Positions 10,701 through 21,209 of a DNA stretch of 64,000 bases are shown here, piece after piece. The first letter of the stretch is position 1; the number at the start of each line of letters is the position of its first letter. Source of the stretch: Ctenosaura bakeri (taxonomy: Eukaryota > Chordata > Lepidosauria > Squamata > Iguanidae); contig CAOLHI010000058.1 of NCBI GenBank assembly GCA_948474755.1, forward strand, positions 186,001 through 250,000, in the 5' to 3' direction. Under the pieces are notes generated by a model. It was not told where the DNA came from. It searched no databases and worked only from the letters and a program-made list of their open reading frames with translations. Position numbers and translations under genes: made by a program.

Positions 10701-11571
10701 TAGGGATGGGACGAATCCAGAATTTTCCAGATCCAAATCCCTGGAAGTTTCTGGGAATGCACAAATCTCACGAATCTCAAATCTTTCGAACCCATTTTTT
10801 TAAAGGGTTTAAAAAACAAGGGAAAGAAGGATAATCTTGGTCAAGACTCAGCCTTATCAAAAGCCTAAGCAAAGGCAAACCTCCCTCTGAAGAAATCTGG
10901 CCAGAACAATTGTCATAGTTTTGCCTCAGGATTTCCCCAGATTAAAAATGACATGAAAACCCTTTCTACACAGGCAAGAAAATGTGGATTAATCCCACTT
11001 TTTCCTGTCTGTGTAAACAGGACCACTACATTACAGAGCTAATCCAGGTCAAAACTGGCTTTTCTTTGCATAGCTCCTTCTGGCATTCTGGGGTTTGTAG
11101 TTTGATGTTGTGCCAGCTCACTTAAGCAGAGAAGGCTGCGACACCTTGTAAAACTACAAACCCCAGAATTGTGTCTGAAAGAGCTTTGTAAGGGAGCTGT
11201 GCAAAGGAATCTTTCATCTGTCTTTGAAATCTCAAGAAGACTGTACCTTCAAGTCACATGCTGAACTTAAATATGAGACATTCAATTTAAATATCTTAGA
11301 ATACAACCCCACATGCAATTTCTGAAATAGTTAGCAAAGGCCGTTATGACTCCAAGATAAAAACTCACCCACTTGCCATCTCCCCTTGTGTGTCCAGTCT
11401 CCCAGGTTTTCAGGCATCCCAGTCTCCCAGATTTTTAGGCTTCTCAGTCTCCGACAAACTATTTGGTTGGTGGATTAGAAAGATTTGGTCAGGCTATTTT
11501 GGCACAGGGATTCAGATTCATGCATCTTGAATCCTGGCCCAGGATTTGAGGATTCGGATGGCCCATCTCTA
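10701..11571. mobile_element. hAT-like non-autonomous DNA transposon
   Basis: Ends TAGGGATGGGACGAATCC and GGATTCGGATGGCCCATCTCTA are inverted repeats of each other (TAGRGATGGG core, then a GATTC/GAATC block), the terminal form of hAT elements. The 871 bp between have no transposase frame. A separate palindromic element lies inside at 11060-11225. A clean 8-bp target duplication is not visible (caaatcaa versus gcaatcag). Confidence 0.6.
11060..11225. mobile_element. Palindromic MITE nested in the hAT-like element
   Basis: Arms TTCTTTGCATAGCTCC ... CTGGGGTTTGTAGTTT on the left and AAACTACAAACCCCAG ... GGGAGCTGTGCAAAGGAA on the right are complementary. It shares the CTGGGGTTTGTAGTTT core with the 8651-type MITEs but has different termini. 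Confidence 0.6.
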
Positions 11572-11821
11572 GCAATCAGCAATGGCCTTGGGGTACCTGT
11601 TATGGCCTACAGGTCTTGATTTAAACCTGTAGGACTTTATTTCCCTATGCAAACTGGTGCATATGGTGAGGTTTGTAAACAGGGACAGAAGAGGATCTGC
11701 TGTGTAACTGTTTCCAGATGCTGGAGTTCCAGAGTTTCCAAGGAAGGTTAGACTGGGCTCCTCACATTGTTCATATACCAGCAGATAACGACTCCCCACT
11801 CCCAGGAGCTGGCTGTTGAAG

Positions 11822-11848
11822 GAAGGGCTCTCTCTCTCTCTCTCTCTC
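11822..11848. repeat. (CT)n microsatellite
   Basis: Uninterrupted CT run directly left of the next MITE. Confidence 0.9.
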
Positions 11849-12033
11849 TTTGCTATAGTGCCATTATTGCACTTTCAACATTCTATGGAATCCTGGGGTT
11901 TGCAGTTTAGGGAGGGGCCTTTAGAATTCTCAGCCAGAGAGCTCTTTGGCCTCAGTAAACTACAAATCTCATAATTCCACAAGATGTGGAAAGTGGAATA
12001 AGCACACTACAACAGTGTAGTGCAGAAAGACCA
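11849..12033. mobile_element. Palindromic hAT-like MITE
   Basis: Same family as 8651-8859. The left arm starts at GCTATAGTGCCATTATTGC and the right arm ends at GTGTAGTGCAGAAAGACCA. The left terminal bases seem replaced by the CT run. Confidence 0.8.
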
Positions 12034-12294
12034 CCCCATCTCTTCCTCTGCTTTAATACTTCCATTGGTTCAAGTGTGTTTTAACATCATAGTGCCATTG
12101 ACTGTTGTTTTAATATCCTAGCCTTTTCTATGTTTTTCACCTATATACATATTTTCTAATTTATAGCTGTTTTGATTTTAGTGTGAGGTACTTTATATCC
12201 CAGTACTATGAGAAAGGTGGACTATGGAATATTGGCTAGTGGTACTAAGGTTAGGAACAGACTGATGATGTTTTTATCACAGAACTACTGTGTT
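12034..12294. other. Unassigned intergenic DNA
   Basis: Short stretch between the MITE and the L1. Contains an L2-like 3'-end flavour (taatttatagctgttttgattttagtgtgaggtactttatatccc) but too short to call. Confidence 0.3.
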
Positions 12295-12308
12295 TCTATT
12301 TTTATGTT
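12295..12308. repeat. L1 target-site duplication, 3' copy
   Basis: tctatttttatgtt, repeated exactly at 18386-18399. Confidence 0.92.
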
Positions 12309-12726
12309 TTTTTTTTTATTAATTATATAACTAAATCACAAATACAAAACAAGAAAAAAAATTAAACACCATGTGATATACATAATAGTGAATTAAAAAA
12401 AAATTTTTTTCTTTTTCTTTTTTTCTCTTCTCTTAAGCAATACTAACTTTCATTGTTATTTTGCACCTTTACCCTTAAATTTATAAATCTGTTCAACTGT
12501 TATAATTTCACATTTCATTCAATATTTTCCACATCCCCTTTAATCTATTTCTATTGTTAATTCTTTTAACTTTTTTTTTAAAAAAAACATTGACATCACT
12601 TATCCATTTAAATCTATAAATCACAAGTTTAACACACACACCTACTAAGAATTACAAAATATACAACATAAAAGAAAAACAAAACTAAAACTAAAAAATA
12701 CCCACCCCCCAGAGCCAACTTTTTAT
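12309..12726 (-). other. L1 3' UTR and A tract
   Basis: Starts just after the ORF2 stop with a G-rich block (complement at 12704-12713), continues AT-rich, and ends with agttatataattaataaa and an A run (12309-12318). The order matches the 3' UTR at 3585-4103. Confidence 0.85.
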
Positions 12727-15700
12727 TTAATCCACTTTCCAAAATTGCCATTCTTCTTTTGACAGGGTAGTATTACTATCTCTTTTCAGAACTTTATCCA
12801 AAAATATTTTCCAAATTTCTTCAAAATCATTCCCTTTAACCAAACCTTTCATAAACCTAATTCTACATGTTAGTTTATCATTAATTGCAATTTTCCACAC
12901 TTCGTTATACCATTCCTCTATTTGAAATTTTTCATTTGCTTTCCATTTTTTTGCTATTATTAATCTCGCTGCAGTTAACAAATTTGTTATTAATTCTTTC
13001 TTTACTTGAGTACACTCAACCTTATCATATATAGACAACAATGCAATATTTGGACATACTGGTATATCTGCTCCTATAATCTCTTTTATCTCTTTAAAAA
13101 CCTTTTGCCAAAACTCCATTATCTTATTGCAATTCCACCACATATGCATATATGTACCAATTTCTTGACATCCTCTCCAACATAATCTTGAATATTTCTC
13201 ATCTATTTGATTTAATTTCACTGGAGTCAAGTACCATTTCCACACTAATTTATAATAATTCTCTTTTATTCTTATTGATAATTTTTTTAAATGACGTTGT
13301 TTCCAAATTTTTCTCCATTCTTGTATATCTGTATTTTGTACTATCTCTTCCTCCCACATTTTTCTAAGAAAATCCTCTTCTTGTTCTTTTGCTAATATTT
13401 TATATATTTCACTTGTAATACCTTTTAGTATTTCATTTTCTTGCATATTTTCTCTTTGAATAATAATTTGTTCAAATTTAGTATATTCTTTAAAATCCTT
13501 AACATATCTTTTCATACTCTTTGTCCATTGCTCTAATTGTATATAATTTAACCAGGATATTTTAGTTTCCTGCAATCTCTCTTTCATTCTATCTTTATTT
13601 ATCATTATTTTCATCCATTCTTTTAATCTATAAATTTTTTGTTTTTTTATTTCTTTCTCTATTATTTCTCTTAAATTTATTGGAAATTTTTCCATCATCA
13701 CTATCGGAGTTAATATTGATATATTCGGTAATAATTTTCTTTTATTTTTTTTCCATATTTCTATTATATTTTTTATAAAAGGATTTTCTATCTTCTCCAT
13801 TTCTTTCTTTGAAAAATTCCTAAAAAATATATTTTCTAATTTTGTCTCAATATTCATATCTTCTATCTCTAACCAATCTAAATCACCCTTTCCTGAAACC
13901 CCCTCTATGATATATCTCAATTGATTTGCATAATAATACCATTTTAAATTTGGAAGTCCCAGGCCACCTTCTTTTTGACTTTTATACCAATATTTCTTGT
14001 TAATCCTCGATTTTTTATTTCCATTACAAAAATTATTTAATATCTTTTGCCACTCCTTTAATTCTTCCTCTGATATTTTTATTGGTAGCATTCTAAACAA
14101 AAAGTTAATTTTAGGTAAAATTTTCATTTTTACCACTGCTATTCTACCAAACCACGATAGCTTTATATTTTTGTAGTCCTCTAATTTCCTTTTTGTTTCT
14201 AATCTTAATTTCTTGAAATTTTTTTCCTGTAATTCTTGTAAATTTTTTGTAATCTCTATTCCTAAATATTTAATTGATTCTCTTATTTTAAGTAATCCTC
14301 TTTTACTACTTATAAATTTTTGTACTTCTTCTTTAGTATAATTAAATAACATTATTTCTGATTTGGCCCAATTTATTTCTAATCCCGTCTTCTCCCCAAA
14401 CTCTATTAAATGTTTATCTATCCTATCTATCTTTTCAATTGGATCCTTAATTGTCAACAATGTGTCATCTGCAAATAAGCTTATTTTATTTTTTTCCTTA
14501 ACTCCAATTCCTTCCAAATTCTCATCATTTCTTATCACATTCGCTAACATTTCTATAACTATTGCAAATAAAACTGGAGATAATGGACATCCTTGTCTCG
14601 TTCCTCTTGTTATTTGAATCTGTTCTGTAAATCCATCATTTACCATCACTACAGATGTATTATGTGAATACAATTGATTTATTAACCCTTTAAATCTCTC
14701 TCCTAATCCTATTTTATTTAAAATTGTTTTTAATGCCGGCCATTCCACACAATCAAAGGCTTTAAATATATCTAGGGCTAAAATTCCAGCTTTTTGTTTA
14801 TCTCTGTCCATTATATTTATTTTATTTATCGTTTTCCCTATTAAATTTGCCATCTGTCTTCCTTGAATAAAACCACATTGATCTTTATGTATATACTTAT
14901 AAATAAATTTATTTAACCTCTTCGCCATTATTGCTGTCAAGATTTTTGCATCTTGATTTATTAAAGATATTGGTCTATAAGAACCTGGATCCATAGGATC
15001 CTTATTTGGTTTTAAAATTAATATTATTAGTGACTGCTTCCATGATAATGGAATTTTTTCACCCCTCAATATACTATTATATAACACTTTTAGTTTAGGA
15101 ATTAAACCTTTTTTAAATGTTTTATAATATTCTGGACCTAGTCCATCCAATCCTGGTGATTTTCCTCCTTTTAAATTATTTATTACTTCTTCTATTTCCT
15201 CTTCTGATATCATTTCTTCCATCAATCCTTTATCTTGTTCTGTTAGTCTTACTTTCCAATTTTCATTAATATACTCCTCTATGTTCTCTAAAGATTTGTC
15301 TTCTGCTGAATACAATTCTCGAAAAAATTCCTCAAATATTTTTAATTTCTCTTTCATCAACCTTTTTTCTTTACCAAATTTATCTTTAACTACGCCAATC
15401 ATATTTCTAGTTTTTTTTGATTGTACTGATTTAGCCAGCATTTTAGAATTTTTATTACTATATTCAAAGTATTCCCTTTCCAAGTATATTAGATTTTTCT
15501 GAACTTCGTCCATTTCTATCTTTTCTAATTCATCTCTTTTTGCTTGTAATATTATTAATTTCTGTTTAGTTCTATCTATTATATAATCATTCTCTAGTTC
15601 TTTTATTTCTTTTTCTAATTTTAATCTTTTTTCTCCTAATTGTCTCTTTAATTTGCTTGATTCTTTAATGCATAATCCTCTTACCACTGCCTTCATTGTA

Positions 15701-16557
15701 TCCCACAATACATCTTGTGTTACTTCCTTATTGTTTATATCCCAAATTTCTTGCCACTCCTTCTCTATTTTATTTACTATCTCCTTATAATTAAATAACT
15801 TAGTATCCAGTCTCCACCTTTTTGCTTCTCTATAATTCCTTTTCATAGTTATATCCAAGTTCATCAGAGCATGATCTGTCACTTTTATTGTTTCAATTTC
15901 TGTATTTATTAATCTAGGTATCATATTCTTTGAAACAAAAATATAATCTATTCTTGAGTAATTTTTATGAACTGATGAATAATACGTATATTTCTTTTCT
16001 TCACCCTTTATTAGCCTCCAAACATCTATCAGTTCATTTCTACACAATTTATTCAAAATTGTTATATTATTATATCTATCTCTAATTGATGGATCTGATT
16101 TATCTTTCCATCTATCCATCACCATATTAAAATCACCTGCAATTATTGTATAATCTCCTTTCATTTTTTTGATCTTACTAAATATTTCTTCATAAAACTC
16201 TTTTTGCTTCTCATTAGGTGCGTAAATATTCATTATGACATATGTTTCTCCATCTATTTCACCTTGTATAATTACATATCTACCTTTTTCATCTAACTCC
16301 ACACTTATTACAATGAAATTGCATCTTTTAGAAATTATTATTGCAACTCCTCTTGATTTGGATGTACCAAATGCTTCCTCATAAATGGCTACCCAGTTCA
16401 ATCTAAGCTCATTTTTTTTATCTCTTTTTCCATGTGTTTCTTGTAAAAAAATTATATCGGCCTTATCTTTTTTTAATATCTATTCTATCCTTTTTCTCTT
16501 TATTATTGACCCCAAACCTTTCACATTCAATGTTGATATTCTCAATCTATTCTCCAT
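12727..16557 (-). pseudogene. L1 ORF2 (endonuclease-reverse transcriptase), one nonsense codon
   Basis: ORF2 encodes the L1 endonuclease and reverse transcriptase that nick the target and copy the RNA by target-primed reverse transcription. From the ATG at 16557 the frame is 1,276 codons plus stop, the usual L1 length, and is broken only by TAG at 16482-16480 (codon 26). Visible: endonuclease N-terminus with the STLNVKGLGS block (catalytic Asn), LQETH near codon 40, GDFN at about 141-144, TDHAL with the catalytic Asp-His at about 228-229; reverse transcriptase with GGKSPGLDG, SYRPISLIN, RGTRQGCPLSPVLF and FADD at about 695-698; C-terminal zinc knuckle C-x3-C-x7-H-x4-C starting at about 1126. 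All key residues are present. The stop separates the first catalytic Asn from the rest, so endonuclease activity is probably lost unless the stop is read through. From the next in-frame non-AUG codons the remaining 1,250 codons are open. Confidence 0.93.
16480..16482 (-). other. Premature TAG in L1 ORF2
   Basis: Plus strand cta at 16480-16482 reads TAG in the ORF2 frame, between the IIKRKRIE and ILKKDKADIIFLQETH blocks. It is the only in-frame stop I find between the ORF2 ATG and its natural end. Confidence 0.85.
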
Positions 16558-17013
16558 TTTTCATATTTTGAATTTTCTAATCCCACTCCCCATTGGCTCT
16601 TTAATGTGATGGTGCTCCCCTTCCCCTTCCCTTCCCCCCTCCCACTCCCCTCCCCCTTCCCACCCTCCCCTCCCCTCCCCACACAAACATTTGTCCCCCC
16701 TCTTCCTCCAAAGCGCTTCTGCCTTGGAAACGACCAGCCATGGTCCTGGGGGTGTGTGTGTGAAGGTATGCCAACTCCCGGCATAGAGACCAATACCCTC
16801 TCCCGATTTATTTTCTTTCCCATATTTTTTTCCCCTCTCTTCCCCCTCCCTTCCCTCTCTCTACCCTCTTGCTTTATATATATATAAATCTATCTCTATG
16901 CATTTATAATCTATAAGAATATATTTTACTCAGTAGTCATCTACCCTTCTCCTACTCTATGAAGTTCTCTTTCTTCTTCTTCTGTTATATCATATTGTTT
17001 CTTCCAGTCCTCC
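16558..17013 (-). other. L1 inter-ORF spacer
   Basis: 456 bp separate the ORF1 stop from the ORF2 ATG, far longer than the ~60 bp of human L1. The spacer is pyrimidine-rich on plus (purine-rich on the L1 sense strand) and includes the G-run block at 16615-16680. No third open frame with recognisable motifs is present. Confidence 0.8.
16615..16680 (-). promoter_or_regulatory. G-run block upstream of L1 ORF2 (G-quadruplex-type)
   Basis: On the L1 sense strand this reads as repeated G3-G6 runs spaced by one to a few bases, starting GGGGAGGGGAGGGGAGGG. It satisfies the G3N1-7 x4 pattern several times over. It lies about 58-123 nt upstream of the ORF2 ATG. The structure is inferred from pattern only; any effect on ORF2 translation or reverse transcription is hypothesis. 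Confidence 0.6.
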
Positions 17014-18105
17014 TCAGCCTCTGTCCTTTCGTTTATCTCCCGAAGTCTTCTTCTTTGCTCCTCCTGTTACTCCTCCCGCTGCTCCTTCTTCAGTTACTCC
17101 TCCCACTACTCCTTCCTCAGTTGCTCCTCCCGCTGCTCCTTCTTCAGTTGCTCCTCCCACTGCTCCTTCTTCCGCTCCTCCAACCGCACCTTCCTCTTCC
17201 TTTTCCTCTTGCTGGATCAGTTTCAGTTCTCTCAGGAGTTGCAATCCTTGTTCAAGAGAATTTATTCTGTGGTATTTGCCAGCATATTGGAATTTCAGAA
17301 AGATGGGATATCCCCAACTGTATCTTATCCCAACTCTCTGTAGAACTATGATGCAGGGTTTCATTTCCCTTCTCCAATTTATTGTTTCGCGGCATAAATC
17401 ATTATATATTTCCACTGTGTTATCTCGATACTTCAATATTCCTGGATTCTTTCTAACAGCTCTCATCAAATCATCTTTCTTGTTGAAATTCGCAATTCTC
17501 ATTATAATATCTCTGGGAATTATTCCTCTTTTTGCAGCTGACACACGATGAATTCTCTCTATGTCATGATCTTCCCATAAAATCTCAGGAACAATGCTTT
17601 TTAGCCATTTTAAAACTTCCTCTTTCAAGGATTTTTGACTTTGTTGTGGCTGCTCTGCGAATCCACGAATCCTCACGTTGTTTCTTCTGTTCTGGTCTTG
17701 GAGCTGGATAATTTGTCTCTCTAACAAAGAAATCTTGCCATCATGTTCTGCTAGTTTGGTCTGCTGATTCCCTTGGGTTTTTTTTATATTATCCACTTTA
17801 AGGTCCAATGCTTTTAACTCCTGTGAGATTTTTTCCTGCAATTGCCCCATTTCTGCCCTTATATTAGATGTTATTGTAGTAACAAGAGCTTGATTAGACT
17901 CTGTAATAAGCTTGTGTATAAAAGTTTTTATCTCTTCATTAGCTCCGTTCGCAGCTTTCTTCGCCGCCATTTTAATGACTTTTTCGTCTCCGTTAGAGTT
18001 TAAGTTTATATTTTCAAAATCTCTAACTAGACGATTATATGTTTTATCTGTTGCTGTAGGTCGCTTCCAAACAGGGTGTTTATAGACCTTTTTTTTAGGC
18101 GGCAT
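17014..18105 (-). CDS. L1 ORF1 protein (RNA-binding chaperone), intact
   Basis: ORF1p trimerises through a coiled coil, binds L1 RNA and forms the retrotransposition particle with ORF2p. The frame is open for 363 codons from MPPKKKVYKHP (ATG at 18105); an in-frame ATG six codons earlier (18123) is less likely because MPPKK is the usual type of start. In order: basic N-terminus; coiled coil about residues 80-150 with heptad-like LQEKISQELKALDLKVDN and LLERQIIQLQDQ; RRM starting RRNNVRIRGF; C-terminal domain with IERIHRV, PRDIIMRIANF and the YHRINSLEQGLQLLREL end block. After that comes an extra acidic tail of 9-residue Gly/Ala/Glu/Thr repeats (about 304-350) and a basic end KKKTSGDKRKDRG. The tail is not part of the standard ORF1p fold. 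Confidence 0.93.
   Translation of the reverse strand: MPPKKKVYKHPVWKRPTATDKTYNRLVRDFENINLNSNGDEKVIKMAAKKAANGANEEIKTFIHKLITESNQALVTTITSNIRAEMGQLQEKISQELKALDLKVDNIKKTQGNQQTKLAEHDGKISLLERQIIQLQDQNRRNNVRIRGFAEQPQQSQKSLKEEVLKWLKSIVPEILWEDHDIERIHRVSAAKRGIIPRDIIMRIANFNKKDDLMRAVRKNPGILKYRDNTVEIYNDLCRETINWRREMKPCIIVLQRVGIRYSWGYPIFLKFQYAGKYHRINSLEQGLQLLRELKLIQQEEKEEEGAVGGAEEGAVGGATEEGAAGGATEEGVVGGVTEEGAAGGVTGGAKKKTSGDKRKDRG
17066..17195 (-). repeat. 27-bp minisatellite in L1 ORF1 (C-terminal tail)
   Basis: Four full 27-bp units (17066, 17093, 17120, 17147) and a partial fifth. Each encodes nine residues of the type TEEGAAGGV or TEEGVVGGV. The unit length is a multiple of three, so copy-number change keeps the frame. 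Confidence 0.9.
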
Positions 18106-18385
18106 ATATCTCAAGGACCACAAAGGGGGAAAAAAAAAACTGTTTTGCTTTCGGTTCGTTTCAACAGTTATTTGCAGTTTAAACAGAGTCTTTTATTTTC
18201 CCTCCAGTTGGAGAAGAATCGAAACCAATCCACTATCTTATCTTACATTCTTTCCCACATTATTCAATTAATTACTCACATTCTTTCTTTGTTTTGAAAA
18301 AGGCTTCTGGAATTATTTTATAATCATCTGTTCCGGGAGTCGAATATTTAGCCTCTCTCTGCCATCGTAGTTGGCTCCTCCCCCC
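18106..18385 (-). promoter_or_regulatory. L1 5' UTR
   Basis: 280 bp from the 5' end to the ORF1 ATG. The first bases GGGGGGAGGAGCCAAC followed by ACGATGGCAG resemble the 5' start of mammalian L1 (GGGGGAGGAGCCAAGATGGC), where the ATGGC part is a YY1 site that sets accurate initiation. By analogy this is an internal RNA polymerase II promoter. No tandem monomers are visible. Confidence 0.6.
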
Positions 18386-18399
18386 TCTATTTTTATGTT
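18386..18399. repeat. L1 target-site duplication, 5' copy
   Basis: tctatttttatgtt, identical to 12295-12308. Confidence 0.92.
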
Positions 18400-18972
18400 A
18401 ACGTGAACAAATAAAGATTATATATTAATCTTGACATGGGGAGGTATTAATTGTGCTATAGAGATGAAAGTCTTAGAGATGAAAGACCTACAACAGCAAA
18501 GCTTCATGGTGACCAGGCATCTAGTTCTATCATCTCAGATGTGAAACATTACTCTTTTTCTCCAGTTCCATGAAAATATACTCACTTTTGCACACACACG
18601 GTTGTTGTTGTTTTTTAATGCAGTAGCTGCTTCACGATTAACCCCCTTCATAATTTTGTGCAGATACCTATTTCTAAGTTATTCAGCTTATTTGTATAAC
18701 TGAGTGTGTGCTGTTCAGATTTCGCCATATGTTTTCTTCCTCTAAGAATTTAGATGCAATAAATGTAGGTTTATCCCTCCTTCTGTAATGCATGTAGTAT
18801 GTTTGGTAGGACTCATGCCCCTTCTGTATAATATAAATGTAGGAATCCAGCACATAGCTAAACCAGTAATGTTTAATTTTTAAATTTGATTTGGCCACCT
18901 GATAAAACGTACTATCTTGTGATTAAAGGTAGTCTATTCAGATGTTACCTCCTCACACATGGTAGCTTGCCC

Positions 18973-19013
<41 letters not shown>

Positions 19014-19212
19014 ATTATTGTACAACATTAACTGTGGCATAATATCAGAAAGAATAAAAAAAAACTTTACAAACACTGCAACAGATTAAGCTTTTCCAGT
19101 GTACTTTTTCATCATGCTTTTTTACTTAGACAAATGGAACAAAAAGTGAGCAAATCCAATTGTTCATGGTTACTGTAGTTACTCTTGTTATAAAGCACTG
19201 AGGGGAAAAAAC
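18400..19212. other. Unassigned intergenic DNA with (ATC)n
   Basis: No gene. A pure (ATC)n run of about 14 units lies at 18974-19015; the poly-His frame over it is a repeat translation. Confidence 0.5.
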
Positions 19213-19634
19213 CCAGGCCATTTCCACACGGGTTTTTTTAAATGGGGCAGAGCATCCTCCAGGGAGGATGTCTGCACCTGGGACTGGACTGGGTCTGATC
19301 TACAGAATGTAGATCCGCAGTCCAGCCTGCTCCCGAACGACCCCAAGTGGTTGTCCAGTGTGCTTTTAAAAGACCACTAAAAACAGGTCTTTCAAAAGCA
19401 CGGAGTGCGCCACTGTGAGCCTGCTCCCATATGCAGATTTGCAGGCTTACATTGGTGCGAGCTTTAGGCTGGTGAGCTTTAGCTGTTGGTCAAGACCCTC
19501 GACCAACCAGAAGCCACCATTTTGGTCCCCAGAGCAGTGAGGAGCGGCAGCCACAGACTGCTCTGGAGAAGCGTGGACCGGACTGGGGAGCCCAAAAGTC
19601 CAGTGAGTAGCGTCATGTGGAAATGGCCTCAGGG
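19213..19634. mobile_element. hAT-like MITE, ~420 bp
   Basis: Ends CCAGGCCATTTCCACACG and CATGTGGAAATGGCCTCAGG are inverted repeats and share the GGCCATTTC terminal core with the palindromic MITEs. The interior is GC-richer than its surroundings and non-coding. Confidence 0.65.
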
Positions 19635-21209
19635 AGCTAAGGTATTTTCATTATTACCTGGGGAAAAATAGTAAGAGTTAATGTTTACTATAGTTGTCAA
19701 ATGCACTCTAGTATACATAATTGGAGACACAAGTTCATTTTCTGGTTGTGAATGTACACTGCTTCGGTAGTGAGACTGGCTGCCTCAATAGTAGATGGTC
19801 ATTCCTGATGTAGAAACTGTTACCAGATGTATTTGCAGCACACATTTATCTTGTTTTTAGAGACAAAGATAGAATTGTCAATAAATCTCAGGGAGAACAG
19901 AGTGCCTTTGGTAAAGGTCCAAATGTCCATATAAATAGTGGGGAAACCCCCTTTGTTGTGATCTGGAATTATCCTGGGATATATGAACTTTTTAGGGGAA
20001 CTCTCAGAGGTGGGGGGAAATCCCTGTTTGTTTGTTTGTTTGTTTTTGTTTTGAGAGATGGTACTGCAAGTGTGTACATTATTGCATTGTTCCTAGGTGT
20101 TCTGGTTTTGTTTCACATACGTTAAATTAGTCCCATAGAATCAGCATGAGAAGATAGAAACTAATAACAGTGTGCTTCGCTAGGTAGCTTGGTCAGATAA
20201 TTCAAAACATCTGTGACTGCTTCAAAAGGAGTAAGAAATAAATATATTTTAAAAATTAGTACATGATCAATAAACCAATTAAAATTCTCAATCTTGTTTA
20301 ATTTTCCAAGCATGAAAAATAAAAGCTGGAGAAAATGATATACGAAACCAGATCACTGCACAATTCAGTGACATCAACAGTACAAATGTTGCCTTCATTT
20401 CTATCATTTGCCAGATATTTACTATGGTCCAGGACAAAATATTCAAATTAAATCTGATGACAGAAACATTTCTGATATTTCCTTTTTGGGCTTCCCTCAA
20501 ACCTTAAGAATTAGTAATAGCTGTAAGGCATGTAAAAATATTCTCTCAGAGACCAGTTAAGAATGTCTCACAAATACCATCATTGTGCATCCTTGCCCCC
20601 ACCACTTCACATGTGGAAACCACAGCTTATAAGATTTTTTAAAAAAATATAAGATAGAAAAAAATTCTTGTGGCTGCATAATGCAATCCATGGGCAACAT
20701 ATGCACCAAACATGCCCCACTAAGGGTTTTTCTGAGGCCCTTGGACTCCCTTCATGGCCAGCTGTTGTTTTTGTTGTTTGGCATCAAAGTGTCAAAAAGC
20801 TTCCTCAGAACGATTTGCCATTTAAAACCTATCCCACCCCATCCCTCTCCTGAAATAGCTGGGGGGTGGCTTCTAAAATAGCCATTGTCTAACCAGAAAT
20901 AGGGCATGGGAAAGAAATGTCATTTAAGGGCAAAATCACACCTCCCCAGTACCTCTGTGGTTGACATTTGTAATTTCATAACCACTTTCCTTCAGGATGG
21001 GGGTTGCTGGAGAAGAAGGCCAAGGAGAAGGGGAAAAATGGTTCCTGAACTCACAGATGTCACTCTTTCCAGCCCTATGTATTTGTTTCAGATGCTATGA
21101 GAATCATTGGAATAGAGTCTGCTCACAATTTCTTTTTTTTTCTCTAAATCATTTCTTTTGTGTAATCGTTGCATTAAAAGGAAATTTTAGCATTTTTCTG
21201 TTTTAGACT
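19635..21209. other. Unassigned intergenic DNA
   Basis: No gene or clear repeat apart from (TTTG)n at 20027-20046. Confidence 0.4.

Larger units (their letters stand above)
12309..18385 (-). mobile_element. Full-length L1 retrotransposon (6,077 bp)
   Basis: A complete L1 read from 18385 down to 12309: 5' UTR of 280 bp, ORF1, a 456-bp spacer, ORF2 and a 418-bp 3' UTR ending in an A tract. It is bounded by a perfect 14-bp target duplication. In L1 orientation the target reads cacgTT/AACATaaaaa, a good match to the TT/AAAA-type cleavage preference of the L1 endonuclease. Both ORFs are open except for one early TAG in ORF2. The 5' terminal bases GGGGGGAGGAGCCAAC are present, so reverse transcription went to the end. 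Near identity in ORF2 to the truncated copy at 1387-4103 shows that the two come from the same recently active lineage. Confidence 0.96.

Noticed and set aside
12727..16401. ORF2 start at 16401
   Set aside because: That start is a TTG codon downstream of the TAG. Homology to L1 endonuclease extends upstream through the stop to an ATG at 16557.
17066..17195. CRISPR-like or satellite array
   Set aside because: Units are contiguous with no spacers and lie in frame within L1 ORF1; it is a coding minisatellite.
18886..19089. His-rich open frame
   Set aside because: Translation of the (ATC)n run.
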